Shown piece by piece: positions 27,940 to 42,915 of a stretch of DNA of 64,000 nucleotides. Both the position numbers and the translations under genes were made by a program. This DNA is from Streptomyces sp. BK239 (GTDB taxonomy: Bacteria; Actinomycetota; Actinomycetes; Streptomycetales; Streptomycetaceae), in assembly GCF_004217285.1 (NCBI RefSeq), contig NZ_SHKS01000001.1, positions 434,001 to 498,000 on the forward strand, in the 5' to 3' direction. The notes under the pieces were generated by a model that did not search any database, was not told the origin of the DNA, and saw only the letters and a program-made list of their open reading frames with translations. Every line of letters starts with the position of its first letter. The stretch's first letter is position 1.

Positions 27940-28177
27940 CGTGAGACATGTGCTGGTGCTGCCCGACCGTGACGCCGCGGAGGAGGTGGTCGAGGCGCTG
28001 CGGGAGCGGTTCGGGGTGCGTGAGGAGCCGCAGGTCGTCCGCGACGCCCTGGCCGGTGAGGACGACGCGGAGGACGCGCAGTGGCTGGTGGTGCTGCGCG
28101 ACGAGGAGGAGCGGCTCGACGCGGCCGGGCTGGACGCGTTCGCGGGGGAGTGGGAGGGGTGGCGCGAGGAGCCGTGA
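27932..28177 (+). CDS. small acidic conserved protein (81 aa)
   Basis: An acidic 81-aa protein starting at a GTG inside the end of the acetyltransferase gene (8-nt overlap). It reads RHVLVLPDRDAAEEVVEALRERFG, then DAQWLVVLRDEEERLDAAGL: a small alpha/beta fold with no known motif. The overlap suggests translational coupling to the preceding gene. Confidence 0.7.
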   Translation: MSDVRHVLVLPDRDAAEEVVEALRERFGVREEPQVVRDALAGEDDAEDAQWLVVLRDEEERLDAAGLDAFAGEWEGWREEP

Positions 28178-28256
28178 CGCTTCCGGACCTCGCGGCCGCG
28201 CTCAGGGGCCGTCGGGCCGGGCCCGGTTGTCAGTGGGCCGTGGGATGCTGTGGGGG

Positions 28257-29243
28257 ATGGCCAGGAAGACCGCGAACGAAGACCTTCTCGCCCCGGTGAC
28301 GCTCGCCGTGGGGCAGGAGGACCTGCTGCTCGACCGCGCCGTGCAGGAGGTGGTGGCCGCCGCCCGGGCCGCCGACGCCGACACCGATGTGCGCGACCTC
28401 ACCCCCGACCAGGTGCAGCCCGGCACGCTGGCCGAGCTGACCAGTCCCTCGCTCTTCGCGGAGCGCAAGGTCGTGGTCGTACGCAACGCCCAGGACCTGT
28501 CGGCGGACACGGTGAAGGACGTCAAGGCGTATCTCCAGGCCCCCGCCGAGGAGATCACGCTCGTGCTGCTGCACGCGGGCGGGGCCAAGGGCAAGGGGCT
28601 GCTGGACGCCGCGCGCAAGGCGGGGGCGCGGGAGGTGGCCTGCCCGAAGATGACCAAGCCGGCGGACCGGCTGGCCTTCGTGCGGCAGGAGTTCCGGGCG
28701 ACCGGGCGCTCGGCCACGCCCGAGGCGTGCCAGGCGCTCGTGGACGCGATCGGCAGCGATCTGCGGGAGTTGGCGTCCGCGGTGTCCCAGCTCGTCGCCG
28801 ATGTGGAGGGCACCGTCGACGAGGCCGTCGTCGGGCGGTACTACACCGGGCGGGCGGAGGCGTCGAGCTTCACCGTCGCGGACCGGGCCGTCGAAGGGCG
28901 GGCGGCGGAGGCGCTGGAGGCGCTGCGGTGGTCGCTGGCGACCGGCGTCGCGCCCGTGATGATCACCAGCGCGCTCGCGCAGGGCGTGCGGGCGATCGGC
29001 AAGCTGTCCTCGGCGCGCGGGGGCCGTCCGGCCGATCTGGCGCGGGAGTTGGGCATGCCGCCGTGGAAGATCGACCGGGTGCGGCAGCAGATGCGGGGCT
29101 GGACGCCGGACGGGGTCGCCGCCGCGCTGCGGGCCGTCGCCGAGGCGGACGCCGGGGTGAAGGGCGGCGGGGACGACCCGGAGTACGCGCTGGAGAAGGC
29201 CGTGGTGACGATCGCCCTCGCTGCGCGGTCGCGGGGTCGCTGA
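28257..29243 (+). CDS. holA: DNA polymerase III delta subunit
   Basis: A clamp-loader subunit that opens the beta clamp. The 328 aa contain DLLLDRAVQEVVAAA, the family LTSPSLFAERKVVVVRNAQDL, and the C-terminal helical collar domain with AARELGMPPWKI-type sequence (ADLARELGMPPWKIDRVRQQ). An in-frame ATG 12 nt upstream (28245) is possible. The gene usually sits beside comEC and rpsT in actinobacteria, as here. Confidence 0.92.
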   Translation: MARKTANEDLLAPVTLAVGQEDLLLDRAVQEVVAAARAADADTDVRDLTPDQVQPGTLAELTSPSLFAERKVVVVRNAQDLSADTVKDVKAYLQAPAEEITLVLLHAGGAKGKGLLDAARKAGAREVACPKMTKPADRLAFVRQEFRATGRSATPEACQALVDAIGSDLRELASAVSQLVADVEGTVDEAVVGRYYTGRAEASSFTVADRAVEGRAAEALEALRWSLATGVAPVMITSALAQGVRAIGKLSSARGGRPADLARELGMPPWKIDRVRQQMRGWTPDGVAAALRAVAEADAGVKGGGDDPEYALEKAVVTIALAARSRGR

Positions 29244-29358
29244 GCGCTCCGCTGGTGGTGCCCCGGGGGTGTGTTGTGCCGGGGCTGCGGGTGGCGCTCG
29301 CGTGCCGCGGTGCGGGTGGGTCGGGGTGCGGGTGTGTCGGTCGGCTGCGCGTGGGTCG

Positions 29359-29389
29359 TGGCTGGTCGCGCAGTTCCCCGCGCCCCTTC
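29359..29389. repeat. dispersed Streptomyces intergenic repeat
   Basis: Contains CGCGCAGTTCCCCGCGCCCC, which reads GGGGCGCGGGGAACTGCGCG on the other strand. I recognise this as a very common short intergenic repeat of Streptomyces chromosomes. Its function is unknown. Confidence 0.65.
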
Positions 29390-29473
29390 AGAGAGCAGAG
29401 CGCTGCCCCGACCGGTGATTCCGAGGCGCCGTCGGGCCACCACCCCCCCACGGCGGCGCCGTGCTCGCAGCCG

Positions 29474-29519
29474 GAAGCCCCCGTACGCCGTCCTGGGGAA
29501 GGGCGGGTGCGGGGGCTTC
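29474..29519. terminator. hairpin between holA and rpsT, probably two-way
   Basis: GAAGCCCCCG pairs with CGGGGGCTTC, and the stem continues imperfectly inward. Placed between two convergent genes, it can end both transcripts. Confidence 0.65.
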
Positions 29520-29643
29520 GGGTCACGCTGTGTGGAACCGCGCCCGCGTGGCGAACGCAGGCCGCGCGCGGTTCCGGGGGCCGGACGGGAGCGGATGAGA
29601 GAGGGCCCGCTCTGGGTCCTTCCGGCGGTCAGATCAGAAGGGT

Positions 29644-29910
29644 TCAGCCCTTGAGGGTCGCGACCTTGGAAGCGAGCGCCGACTTCTTGTTGGCGGCCTG
29701 GTTCTTGTGGATGACGCCCTTGGAGACGGCCTTGTCGAGCTGACGCGCGGCAGCGCGCTGGTACTCGGTGGCCTTCTCGACGTCACCCGCGGCAGCGGCC
29801 TCGCGGGCCTTGCGGATCGCGGTCTTGAGGGAGGACTTGACGGCCTTGTTGCGCAGCCGAGCCTTCTCGTTGGTCTTGATCCGCTTGATCTGGGACTTGA
29901 TGTTCGCCAC
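29644..29910 (-). CDS. rpsT: 30S ribosomal protein S20
   Basis: An 88-aa, very basic protein that binds 16S rRNA. It reads [29 protein letters not shown] at the N-terminus and ends in a Lys-rich helix, as usual for S20. GTG start preceded by AAAGG. Divergent from lepA. Confidence 0.97.
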   Translation of the reverse strand: MANIKSQIKRIKTNEKARLRNKAVKSSLKTAIRKAREAAAAGDVEKATEYQRAAARQLDKAVSKGVIHKNQAANKKSALASKVATLKG

Positions 29911-30142
29911 GAATGAGCCTTTACAGGTTCAGGCGCCGGCCCGCACGGATGTCGCGCGGATCCCGCACCAGGTGATTTCTTGATGACGTGCCTCGCGCTG
30001 AGAGGGCATGAGACACAGCTGCCCAGAGTACCAGTGGCCCCGAGGGCGGCCCAAACCGCTCCCAGGTCCCCACGCGTGGGACCATGGAACCTACGTATCG
30101 ATCCGACCGAGGCATAAGGCGCCTCAAGAGACAGGACCCTGC

Positions 30143-32011
30143 GTGCCCGCGATCCCTAACAATGTGCCCGAGCCGAGCCGTACCGCCCCGGCGCTGATCC
30201 GCAACTTCTGCATCATCGCCCACATCGACCACGGCAAGTCCACGCTCGCCGACCGGATGCTCCAGCTGACCGGTGTGGTCGAGCAGCGGCAGATGCGTGC
30301 CCAGTACCTCGACCGCATGGACATCGAGCGCGAGCGCGGTATCACGATCAAGTCGCAGGCGGTGCGTCTGCCGTGGGCTCCGAGCCACGACAAGGACAAC
30401 ACGCACATCCTCAACATGATCGACACCCCCGGGCACGTCGACTTCACCTACGAGGTCTCGCGGTCGCTCGCCGCCTGCGAGGGGACCGTCCTCCTCGTGG
30501 ACGCCGCCCAGGGCATCGAGGCCCAGACCCTCGCCAACCTGTACCTGGCGATGGAGAACGACCTCAAGATCATCCCCGTTCTGAACAAGATCGACCTGCC
30601 GGCCGCCCAGCCGGAGAAGTTCTCCGAGGAGCTCGCCAACCTCATCGGCTGCGACCCGGAGGACGTGCTCAAGGTCTCCGCCAAGACCGGCGTCGGCGTC
30701 GACCTGCTGCTCGACAAGGTCGTCGCCGAGGTGCCGGCCCCGGTCGGCGTCAAGGACGCGCCCGCCCGCGCCATGATCTTCGACTCCGTCTACGACTCCT
30801 ACCGGGGCGTGGTCACCTACGTCCGTGTCATCGACGGCCAGCTCAACAAGCGCGAGCGGATCCGGATGATGTCCACGGGCGCCACGCACGAGCTGCTGGA
30901 GATCGGGACCAACTCGCCGGAGATGCTTGCGGCCGACGGCCTCGGCGTCGGCGAGGTGGGCTATCTGATCACCGGTGTGAAGGACGTCCGCCAGTCCAAG
31001 GTCGGCGACACCGTCACCAGCCAGACCAAGGGAGCGACGGAGGCGCTCGGCGGGTACAAGGACCCCAAGCCCATGGTGTTCTCGGGTCTGTATCCGCTGG
31101 ACGGCTCCGACTACCCCGAGCTGCGCGAGGCTCTGGACAAGCTCCAGCTCAACGACGCCGCGCTCGTCTACGAGCCGGAGACCTCCGCCGCCCTCGGCTT
31201 CGGCTTCCGCGTCGGCTTCCTCGGCCTGCTCCACCTGGACGTGATCCGGGAGCGGCTGGAGCGCGAGTTCGGGCTCGACCTCATCGCGACCGCTCCGAAC
31301 GTGGTCTACCGCGTGGTCATGGAGGACGGCGCCGAGCACACCGTCACCAACCCGAGCGAGTTCCCGGAAGGCAAGATCAGCGAGGTGTACGAGCCGGTCG
31401 TGCGCGCCACCATCCTGGCGCCGACCGAGTTCATCGGCTCGATCATGGAGCTGTGCCAGACCCGGCGCGGCACCCTGCTCGGCATGGACTACCTCTCCGA
31501 GGACCGGGTCGAGATCCGCTACACGCTCCCGCTCGCGGAGATCGTCTTCGACTTCTTCGACCAGCTGAAGTCGAAGACGCGCGGGTACGCGTCGCTGGAC
31601 TACGAGCCCACCGGCGAGCAGACCAGCTCGCTCGTGAAGGTCGACATCCTGTTGCACGGCGACAAGGTGGACGCGTTCTCCGCGATCACCCACAAGGACC
31701 AGGCGTACGCGTACGGCGTACGGCTCGTCGCCAAGCTCAAGGAGCTCATCCCGCGGCAGGCCTTCGAGGTGCCGGTGCAGGCCGCCATCGGCTCCCGGGT
31801 CATCGCCCGCGAGACCATCCGCGCCATCCGCAAGGACGTCCTCGCCAAGTGCTACGGCGGCGACATCTCCCGTAAGCGCAAGCTGCTGGAGAAGCAGAAG
31901 GAAGGCAAGAAGCGGATGAAGATGGTGGGTTCCGTGGAGGTTCCGCAAGAGGCCTTCATCGCCGTGCTCAGCAGTGATGACAGCGCGGGGTCGGCAAAGG
32001 GCAAGAAGTAG
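30143..32011 (+). CDS. lepA: elongation factor 4 (LepA)
   Basis: A ribosome-bound GTPase acting on stalled or mistranslocated ribosomes. The 622 aa show G1 [10 protein letters not shown]3 DTPGH, G4 NKID, the EF-G-like domains and the LepA-specific C-terminus ([20 protein letters not shown]). The frame is open back to 30008 but GTG 30143 gives the usual Streptomyces N-terminus ([13 protein letters not shown]). Divergent from rpsT. Confidence 0.95.
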   Translation: MPAIPNNVPEPSRTAPALIRNFCIIAHIDHGKSTLADRMLQLTGVVEQRQMRAQYLDRMDIERERGITIKSQAVRLPWAPSHDKDNTHILNMIDTPGHVDFTYEVSRSLAACEGTVLLVDAAQGIEAQTLANLYLAMENDLKIIPVLNKIDLPAAQPEKFSEELANLIGCDPEDVLKVSAKTGVGVDLLLDKVVAEVPAPVGVKDAPARAMIFDSVYDSYRGVVTYVRVIDGQLNKRERIRMMSTGATHELLEIGTNSPEMLAADGLGVGEVGYLITGVKDVRQSKVGDTVTSQTKGATEALGGYKDPKPMVFSGLYPLDGSDYPELREALDKLQLNDAALVYEPETSAALGFGFRVGFLGLLHLDVIRERLEREFGLDLIATAPNVVYRVVMEDGAEHTVTNPSEFPEGKISEVYEPVVRATILAPTEFIGSIMELCQTRRGTLLGMDYLSEDRVEIRYTLPLAEIVFDFFDQLKSKTRGYASLDYEPTGEQTSSLVKVDILLHGDKVDAFSAITHKDQAYAYGVRLVAKLKELIPRQAFEVPVQAAIGSRVIARETIRAIRKDVLAKCYGGDISRKRKLLEKQKEGKKRMKMVGSVEVPQEAFIAVLSSDDSAGSAKGKK

Positions 32012-32031
32012 GGGCCCGCTGCGGCTGTCGA

Positions 32032-32063
32032 GGGGCCCGTCGTGCGGTTGCGCGACGGGCCCC
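32032..32063 (+). terminator. terminator of lepA
   Basis: GGGGCCCGTCG pairs with CGACGGGCCCC in a perfect 11-bp stem, 20 nt after the lepA stop. Confidence 0.8.
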
Positions 32064-32101
32064 GTGCCTGTGGTCTGTGAAAAGTGACAGTACGTGACCC
32101 C

Positions 32102-32130
32102 TTACGTGCCGGGCGGTCGACCTCTACGCT
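32102..32130 (+). promoter_or_regulatory. candidate promoter of the acyl-CoA ligase gene
   Basis: TTACGT (32102-32107) and TACGCT (32125-32130) are separated by 17 nt. Transcription would start near 32137, just before the palindrome at 32149. Confidence 0.45.
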
Positions 32131-32145
32131 GAAGCCTGCTCGATG

Positions 32146-32163
32146 GTTACTCGCGAGTTAAAC
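32146..32163 (+). promoter_or_regulatory. candidate TetR-type operator before the acyl-CoA ligase
   Basis: GTTACTCGCGAGTTAAAC holds a perfect 10-bp palindrome ACTCGCGAGT within a longer imperfect one. It lies just downstream of the proposed transcription start, where a repressor would block. TetR-family regulators of fatty-acid catabolism often use such sites; which one is unknown. Confidence 0.45.
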
Positions 32164-32211
32164 AACAGCCGCACTGAGCCAGCCGCATCGTCGCGGGCCC
32201 CGGAGGATGTC

Positions 32212-34095
<1,884 letters not shown>

Positions 34096-34102
34096 CCGGC
34101 AA

Positions 34103-34128
34103 GGGGCGCGGACCCAACCCCGCGCCCC
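34103..34128 (+). terminator. terminator of the acyl-CoA ligase gene
   Basis: GGGGCGCGG pairs with CCGCGCCCC around an 8-nt loop, 7 nt after the stop. Confidence 0.7.
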
Positions 34129-34129
34129 A

Positions 34130-34470
34130 CCCCACGCACCAGCCCCCGGACTCCACGCACCAGCTCCCGGACTCCACGCGCCCGCGCTCGGGCTCCGCGT
34201 GTTGCGATCCGGCCCCGTGTCCCGCGCCCTCAGTCCGGGTGTCGTGCTCCCGGTCCGGGTGCTGCGCTCCCACCTCGCGCACGCGCGCCAGGACTCCGCG
34301 CTCCGCGGTCCGGCCCCGGGTGCCGCGCCGTCACTCCGGGTGCCGTGCTCCGGCTCCGCGTGCCGCGCTCTCACCCCGCGCACCCGCGTCCGGCCTCCGC
34401 GTGCCGCGCCGCGGCCCCGCGTGCCGCACGCTCACTCCGCGTGCACGCTCACTTCACGTGCACGCTCACC
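34130..34470. repeat. degenerate short tandem repeats
   Basis: Irregular copies of 12-20 nt units such as GGACTCCACGC, GCTCCGCGTGCCGC and CACGTGCACGCTCAC, decayed from one another. Looks like expanded slippage sequence downstream of two convergent genes. Confidence 0.55.
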
Positions 34471-34485
34471 CCGCGTCCCCGTACC

Positions 34486-38610
<4,125 letters not shown>

Positions 38611-38752
38611 GACGGCCCACTTCGGTAACTCGGCGCTTATGGGCGTGGTCAGTCTGTCACTCTGACGGCGTCCGGAGAGGCTTAATCGTCCGAAGACCGA
38701 GGGCCGGTCGTCAGGTCGAGGCTCGAAACGTCGACCGTCCGAGGAGCTGCGC

Positions 38753-40780
38753 ATGGGGGTCATTCCTACGCAACGGGAGACCGTGTACCGGCCCGGCGGC
38801 GCGTCCGCCCGCCCGGGCGGGCTCCCGGCGCGCACGCGCGCGACCCTGGCCGGCGGCTCCCACGCGCCCGGCGCCGCCCGCGACCTCGTGCAGGCCGCGC
38901 TGACGGAGTGGAGCGGCCTCGGCCTGCCCGGTGGGGAGCACCTCGCCGGGCGGCTCGCGGAGGACGCCGTGCTCGTCGTCAGCGAGCTGGTCACCAACGC
39001 GGTCGTGCACACCGGCACCGACATCGACCTGGTGTGCCGGCTGTGCCTCGCGGAGGACGACGAGCCCGAGGCGTACGCCGTCGTCGTGGAGGTCTCCGAC
39101 CACCACCCTTCCCGCGCCCCGCGCGACGGCACGCCCGAACCGCCCCACGACACCCCGGAGTACGGCCGCGGGCTGCAACTGGTCGCGACGCTGGCGGAGG
39201 CGTGGGGCGTGACGTACCGCCGGGGCACGAAAACGGTGTGGGCCCGGCTGGGGCCGATCGCGCAGAACACCGCGAACGCCGGGCAGGCGTACGGCGACGA
39301 CGCGCCCATGACCGCGTACGCCACCGTCCCCGCCGAAGCCGCCCCGACCGCCGGCACCGGCACGGCCCGCCCCGACGCCGCCCCTGCCGCCCGTACCACC
39401 AGCACCCCGACCGACTCCGCCCCCGACGCCGCCGCCGGCACGAGCGCCCCCGCCCGCTTGCCCGCCTCCACCCCCCACGCCCGGGACTGGCTCGGCCGGG
39501 GTGCGCTCTCCTTCCTCGCCGAGGCCTCCGACCTGCTCGCCGGGCAGCTGGACGAGGACCTGGTCGCGGCGCTCACCGGCCAGTTGCTCGTGCCTCGGCT
39601 GGCGGACTGGTGCGCGGTGTGGCTGGAGGACGAACTCAGCGCGCGCGGCTGGGGCGACGGCACCGGCGGGCCCGGACCGCGGCTGGCCCGCGTCTGCCAC
39701 GGCGGCGAGCACCACATCGAGGAACTGCGCCGCACCCTGGAGAAGGACCCGCCGCACCCCTCGCACCCGCCCGACACGGCGGGCTCCGGGCCCACCCCCT
39801 TCCCCTGGCCCGCCGAGGCGCTCGGCCCGGGCGGCTCCGCCCTCGCCTACCGGCTGATCGCCGGCGGCCGCCCGCTCGGCACGCTCGTCATCGGCCGGGC
39901 CGGGCTGCTGCGGTTCCCCGACGAGGTCACCGGGCTGGTCGAGGACCTCGGCCGCCGTGTGGCGCTCGCCGTCGGCGCGGCCCGCCAGTACGCCCGCCAG
40001 GTCACCATCAGCGCCGTCCTCCAGCGCGGTCTGCTGCCCGGCGCGGTCGCCGAGATACCCGGACTGCGCAGCGCCCTCGTGTACGAGCCGCGCGAGCAGG
40101 GCGGCCCGAGCGGCGACTTCTACGACCTGTTCCCGGCGGGCCACGGCCGCTGGTGCTTCGCCGTGGGCGACGTGCAGGGCAAGGGTCCGGAGGCGGCCGT
40201 CGTCATCGGCCTCGCCCGGCCCTGGCTGCGGCTGCTGGCCCGGGAGGGGTACGGCGTCCCGGACGTCCTCGACCGCCTCAACCAACTGCTCCTCGACGAC
40301 GCCACCGAGGCCGCCGACGCCGCGGCCCGTGCCTTCGTCGGCCCGGCCGGACCGGCGGACGGGCCGCAGACCCGCTTCCTCTCGCTCCTCTACGGCGAGC
40401 TCGTCCCCTTCGACGGCGGGGTCCGCTGCACCCTCGCCTCCGCCGGACACCCGCTGCCGCTGCTGCTCGGACCCGACGGGACGGTCACCACGGCGGCCCA
40501 CCCGCAGACCCTCCTCGGGGTCGTCGAGGACGCCACGTACACCAGCGAGACCCTGGAGCTGCGGCCCGGCGACACCCTGCTGTGCGTGACCGACGGCGTC
40601 ACCGAGCGCCGCTCGGGACCGCGCCAGTTCGACGACGGCGACGGCCTGGCCGTCGCGCTGGCCGGATGCGCCGGCCTCGACGCCGACCTGATCGCCGAAC
40701 GCGTCCGCGACCTCGTCCACGCCTTCGGCGACGACCCCCCGGAGGACGACCTGGCCCTCCTGGTGCTCCAGACCGAGTAG
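38753..40780 (+). CDS. SpoIIE-type phosphatase fused to anti-sigma-factor-like kinase domain
   Basis: A 675-aa cytosolic regulator. Residues ~30-165 are an RsbW-like HATPase (DAVLVVSELVTNAVVHTG, EYGRGLQLVATLAEAWG). A Thr/Pro/Ala-rich linker precedes a GAF-like region (~245-410) and a PP2C/SpoIIE phosphatase (~430-675) with metal ligands in PSGDFYDLF, VGDVQGKGPEAA, VTDGVTERR and PEDDLALLVL. Such fusions can both phosphorylate and dephosphorylate anti-anti-sigma factors. Divergent from the HAMP-array kinase across a 142-nt spacer, so the two may respond to one signal. ATG preceded by GAGGAG. Confidence 0.9.
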   Translation: MGVIPTQRETVYRPGGASARPGGLPARTRATLAGGSHAPGAARDLVQAALTEWSGLGLPGGEHLAGRLAEDAVLVVSELVTNAVVHTGTDIDLVCRLCLAEDDEPEAYAVVVEVSDHHPSRAPRDGTPEPPHDTPEYGRGLQLVATLAEAWGVTYRRGTKTVWARLGPIAQNTANAGQAYGDDAPMTAYATVPAEAAPTAGTGTARPDAAPAARTTSTPTDSAPDAAAGTSAPARLPASTPHARDWLGRGALSFLAEASDLLAGQLDEDLVAALTGQLLVPRLADWCAVWLEDELSARGWGDGTGGPGPRLARVCHGGEHHIEELRRTLEKDPPHPSHPPDTAGSGPTPFPWPAEALGPGGSALAYRLIAGGRPLGTLVIGRAGLLRFPDEVTGLVEDLGRRVALAVGAARQYARQVTISAVLQRGLLPGAVAEIPGLRSALVYEPREQGGPSGDFYDLFPAGHGRWCFAVGDVQGKGPEAAVVIGLARPWLRLLAREGYGVPDVLDRLNQLLLDDATEAADAAARAFVGPAGPADGPQTRFLSLLYGELVPFDGGVRCTLASAGHPLPLLLGPDGTVTTAAHPQTLLGVVEDATYTSETLELRPGDTLLCVTDGVTERRSGPRQFDDGDGLAVALAGCAGLDADLIAERVRDLVHAFGDDPPEDDLALLVLQTE

Positions 40781-40811
40781 CGGCGGCCGGGGCGGGGAGG
40801 GAGGGCCGCCG
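40781..40811 (+). terminator. possible weak terminator after SpoIIE gene
   Basis: CGGCGGCC pairs with GGCCGCCG around a G-rich 15-nt loop, directly after the stop. No U tract. Confidence 0.4.
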
Positions 40812-40818
40812 GGTGCGG

Positions 40819-40824
40819 GACAAT
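40819..40824 (+). promoter_or_regulatory. -10-like box of hemW
   Basis: GACAAT ends 7 nt before ATG 40832, which favours the inner start and a leaderless mRNA. Confidence 0.4.
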
Positions 40825-40831
40825 GGAGCAC

Positions 40832-42064
40832 ATGCCTTCCGCACTCCCCGACGGTGAGCCCGTTCCCGACGACGGTGCGCTGCCCTCGTCCGCGCTCGCC
40901 GGGGCGGCCGACCGGCCCCTCGGCTTCTACCTGCACGTGCCGTACTGCGCGACCCGTTGCGGGTACTGCGACTTCAACACCTACACCGCCACCGAGCTGC
41001 GCGGCACCGGCGGTGTGCTCGCCTCCCGCGACAACTACGCCGACACCCTGATCGACGAGATCCGGCTCGCCCGCAAGGTGCTGGGCGACGATCCGCGCGA
41101 GGTGCGGACGGTGTTCGTCGGCGGCGGCACGCCCACGCTGCTGGCCGCGGGCGACCTCGTGCGGATGCTGGGCGCGGTCCGCGAGGAGTTCGGACTCGCG
41201 GCCGACGCGGAGGTGACCACGGAGGCGAACCCGGAGTCCGTCGACCCGGCGTACCTCGCGGCCCTGCGCGAGGGCGGGTTCAACCGGGTCTCCCTCGGCA
41301 TGCAGAGCGCCCGGCGGCACGTGCTGCGGATCCTCGACCGCACCCACACCCCCGGCCGGCCCGAGGCCTGCGTGGCGGAAGCGCGGGCGGCGGGCTTCGA
41401 GCACGTGAACCTGGACCTGATCTACGGCACGCCGGGCGAGTCGGACGACGACTGGCGGGCCTCCCTGGACGCCGTGCTCGACGCCGGCCCGGACCACGTC
41501 AGCGCATACGCCCTGATCGTCGAGGAGGGCACCCAGCTCGCCCGCCGCATCCGCCGGGGCGAGATCCCGATGACCGATGACGACGCGCACGCCGACCGCT
41601 ACCTCATCGCCGAGGAGACCCTCACGGCGGCCGGCTACCACTGGTACGAGGTGTCCAACTGGGCCACCTCGCCGGAGGCCCGCTGTCTGCACAACGAGCT
41701 GTACTGGCGCGGCGCCGACTGGTGGGGCGCCGGGCCGGGCGCCCACAGCCACGTCGGCGGGGTCCGCTGGTGGAACGTCAAGCACCCGGGGGCGTACGCG
41801 GCGGCGCTGGCCGCGGGCCGCTCCCCGGGCGCCGGCCGCGAACTCCTCACGGACGAGGACCGCCGGGTCGAGCGCATCCTGCTGGAGCTACGACTGCGCG
41901 AGGGCGTACCGCTGGACGTGCTGCGGGAGAAGGGGCTCGCTGCCGCGCGCCGGGCGCTCACGGAGGAGCTGCTGCAGCCGGGGCCCTACGACGAGGGCCG
42001 CGCCGTCCTCACCCTGCGCGGGCGGCTGCTTGCGGACGCCGTGGTCAGGGACCTCGTGGACTGA
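40832..42064 (+). CDS. hemW: radical SAM heme chaperone HemW
   Basis: A 410-aa radical SAM protein related to coproporphyrinogen III oxidase HemN. The iron-sulphur motif is YCATRCGYCDF (about residues 37-47), followed by VRTVFVGGGTPTLL and GMQSARRHVLRILDRTHTP. In actinobacteria this form is thought to insert heme into proteins rather than oxidise coproporphyrinogen (family knowledge). An in-frame ATG at 40823 would add three residues. Confidence 0.9.
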   Translation: MPSALPDGEPVPDDGALPSSALAGAADRPLGFYLHVPYCATRCGYCDFNTYTATELRGTGGVLASRDNYADTLIDEIRLARKVLGDDPREVRTVFVGGGTPTLLAAGDLVRMLGAVREEFGLAADAEVTTEANPESVDPAYLAALREGGFNRVSLGMQSARRHVLRILDRTHTPGRPEACVAEARAAGFEHVNLDLIYGTPGESDDDWRASLDAVLDAGPDHVSAYALIVEEGTQLARRIRRGEIPMTDDDAHADRYLIAEETLTAAGYHWYEVSNWATSPEARCLHNELYWRGADWWGAGPGAHSHVGGVRWWNVKHPGAYAAALAAGRSPGAGRELLTDEDRRVERILLELRLREGVPLDVLREKGLAAARRALTEELLQPGPYDEGRAVLTLRGRLLADAVVRDLVD

Positions 42065-42080
42065 ACGCCCGCCCGGCCCG

Positions 42081-42884
42081 TCAGCCGGTGACGAAGTCGA
42101 TCAGTTCCTCCACCCGGCCGAGCAGCTCCGGCTCCAGGTCCTTGTAGGAGCCCACCCGGGCCAGGATCGCCTGCCACACGGCGCCGGTGTTGTCCGACGG
42201 CCAGCCCAGCGCCCGGCACACCCCCGTCTTCCAGTCCTGGCCGTGCGGCACGCGCGGCCATGCCTCGATGCCCAGGGCCGACGGCTTCACCGCCTCCCAG
42301 ACGTCGATGTACGGGTGGCCTACCACGAGCGCGTGCTCGCTGGTCACCGACTGTGCGATCCGCCACTCCTTCGTGCCGGGGACCAGATGGTCCACCAGGA
42401 CGCCCAGCCGCGCGTCCGGTCCCGGCGCGAACTCCTCGACGACCGACGGGAGATCGTCGACGCCCTCCAGGTACTCCACCACCACGCCCTCGACGCGCAG
42501 GTCGTCGCCCCACACCTTCTCGACCAGCTCGGCGTCGTGCCGCCCCTCGACGTAGATCCGGCCGGCGCGGGCCACACGCGCGCGTGCGCCGGGCACGGCC
42601 ACCGAACCCGAGGCCGTGCGGGCGGGGCGCGCCGGGCCGCCCGACGCGGGTCGTACGAGGGTCACCGGGCGGCCCTCCAGCAGGAACCCGCGCGGCTCCA
42701 GCGGGAACACCCGGTGCTTGCCGAATCGGTCCTCCAGGGTGACCGTGCCCGCCTCGCAGCGGATCACCGCGCCGCAGAATCCGCTGCCCGGCTCCTCCAC
42801 CACCAGGCCGGGCTCCGCCGCGACCTCGGGGACCGGCTGCGGCTTCTTCCAGGACGGGGTCAGATCGGCGGAGTACTGGCGCAT
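42081..42884 (-). CDS. DUF3097-family protein
   Basis: A 267-aa conserved actinobacterial protein of unknown function. Recognised by RIYVEGRHDAELVEKVWGDD and VLVDHLVPGTKEWRIAQS, which resemble a Toprim-like fold with acidic residues, and by VGHPYIDVWEAVKP. Convergent with hemW with only 16 nt between. A TATCGT box lies 7 nt before its ATG. Confidence 0.85.
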   Translation of the reverse strand: MRQYSADLTPSWKKPQPVPEVAAEPGLVVEEPGSGFCGAVIRCEAGTVTLEDRFGKHRVFPLEPRGFLLEGRPVTLVRPASGGPARPARTASGSVAVPGARARVARAGRIYVEGRHDAELVEKVWGDDLRVEGVVVEYLEGVDDLPSVVEEFAPGPDARLGVLVDHLVPGTKEWRIAQSVTSEHALVVGHPYIDVWEAVKPSALGIEAWPRVPHGQDWKTGVCRALGWPSDNTGAVWQAILARVGSYKDLEPELLGRVEELIDFVTG

Positions 42885-42891
42885 TCGGACG

Positions 42892-42897
42892 ACGATA
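42892..42897 (-). promoter_or_regulatory. -10 box of the DUF3097 gene
   Basis: TATCGT on the minus strand ends 7 nt before the ATG, leaderless spacing. Confidence 0.5.
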
Positions 42898-42915
42898 GGA
42901 GAAGCCGGGGCGCTG

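Larger units (their letters stand above)
29244..29643. other. 400-nt spacer between convergent holA and rpsT
   Basis: No credible gene: the open frames here have irregular codon use and no ribosome site. It contains a dispersed palindromic repeat (29359-29389) and a terminator-like hairpin (29474-29519). Confidence 0.7.
34096..34485. other. 390-nt low-complexity spacer
   Basis: Between convergent acyl-CoA ligase and hybrid kinase genes. Begins with a terminator (34103-34128). About 34130-34470 consists of degenerate CTCCGCGTGC/CACTCCGCGC-type units repeated many times, with an almost exact CCGGACTCCACGC duplicate. I see no believable gene. Confidence 0.7.

Noticed and set aside
29271..29654. 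127-codon frame between holA and rpsT
   Set aside because: Irregular codon use, no ribosome site, and it runs across a dispersed repeat and a terminator hairpin.
38611..39795. 395-codon N-terminal extension of the hybrid kinase
   Set aside because: It lies antisense to the SpoIIE gene, is Ser/Arg/Pro-rich and has no domain; ATG 38610 is the sensible start.
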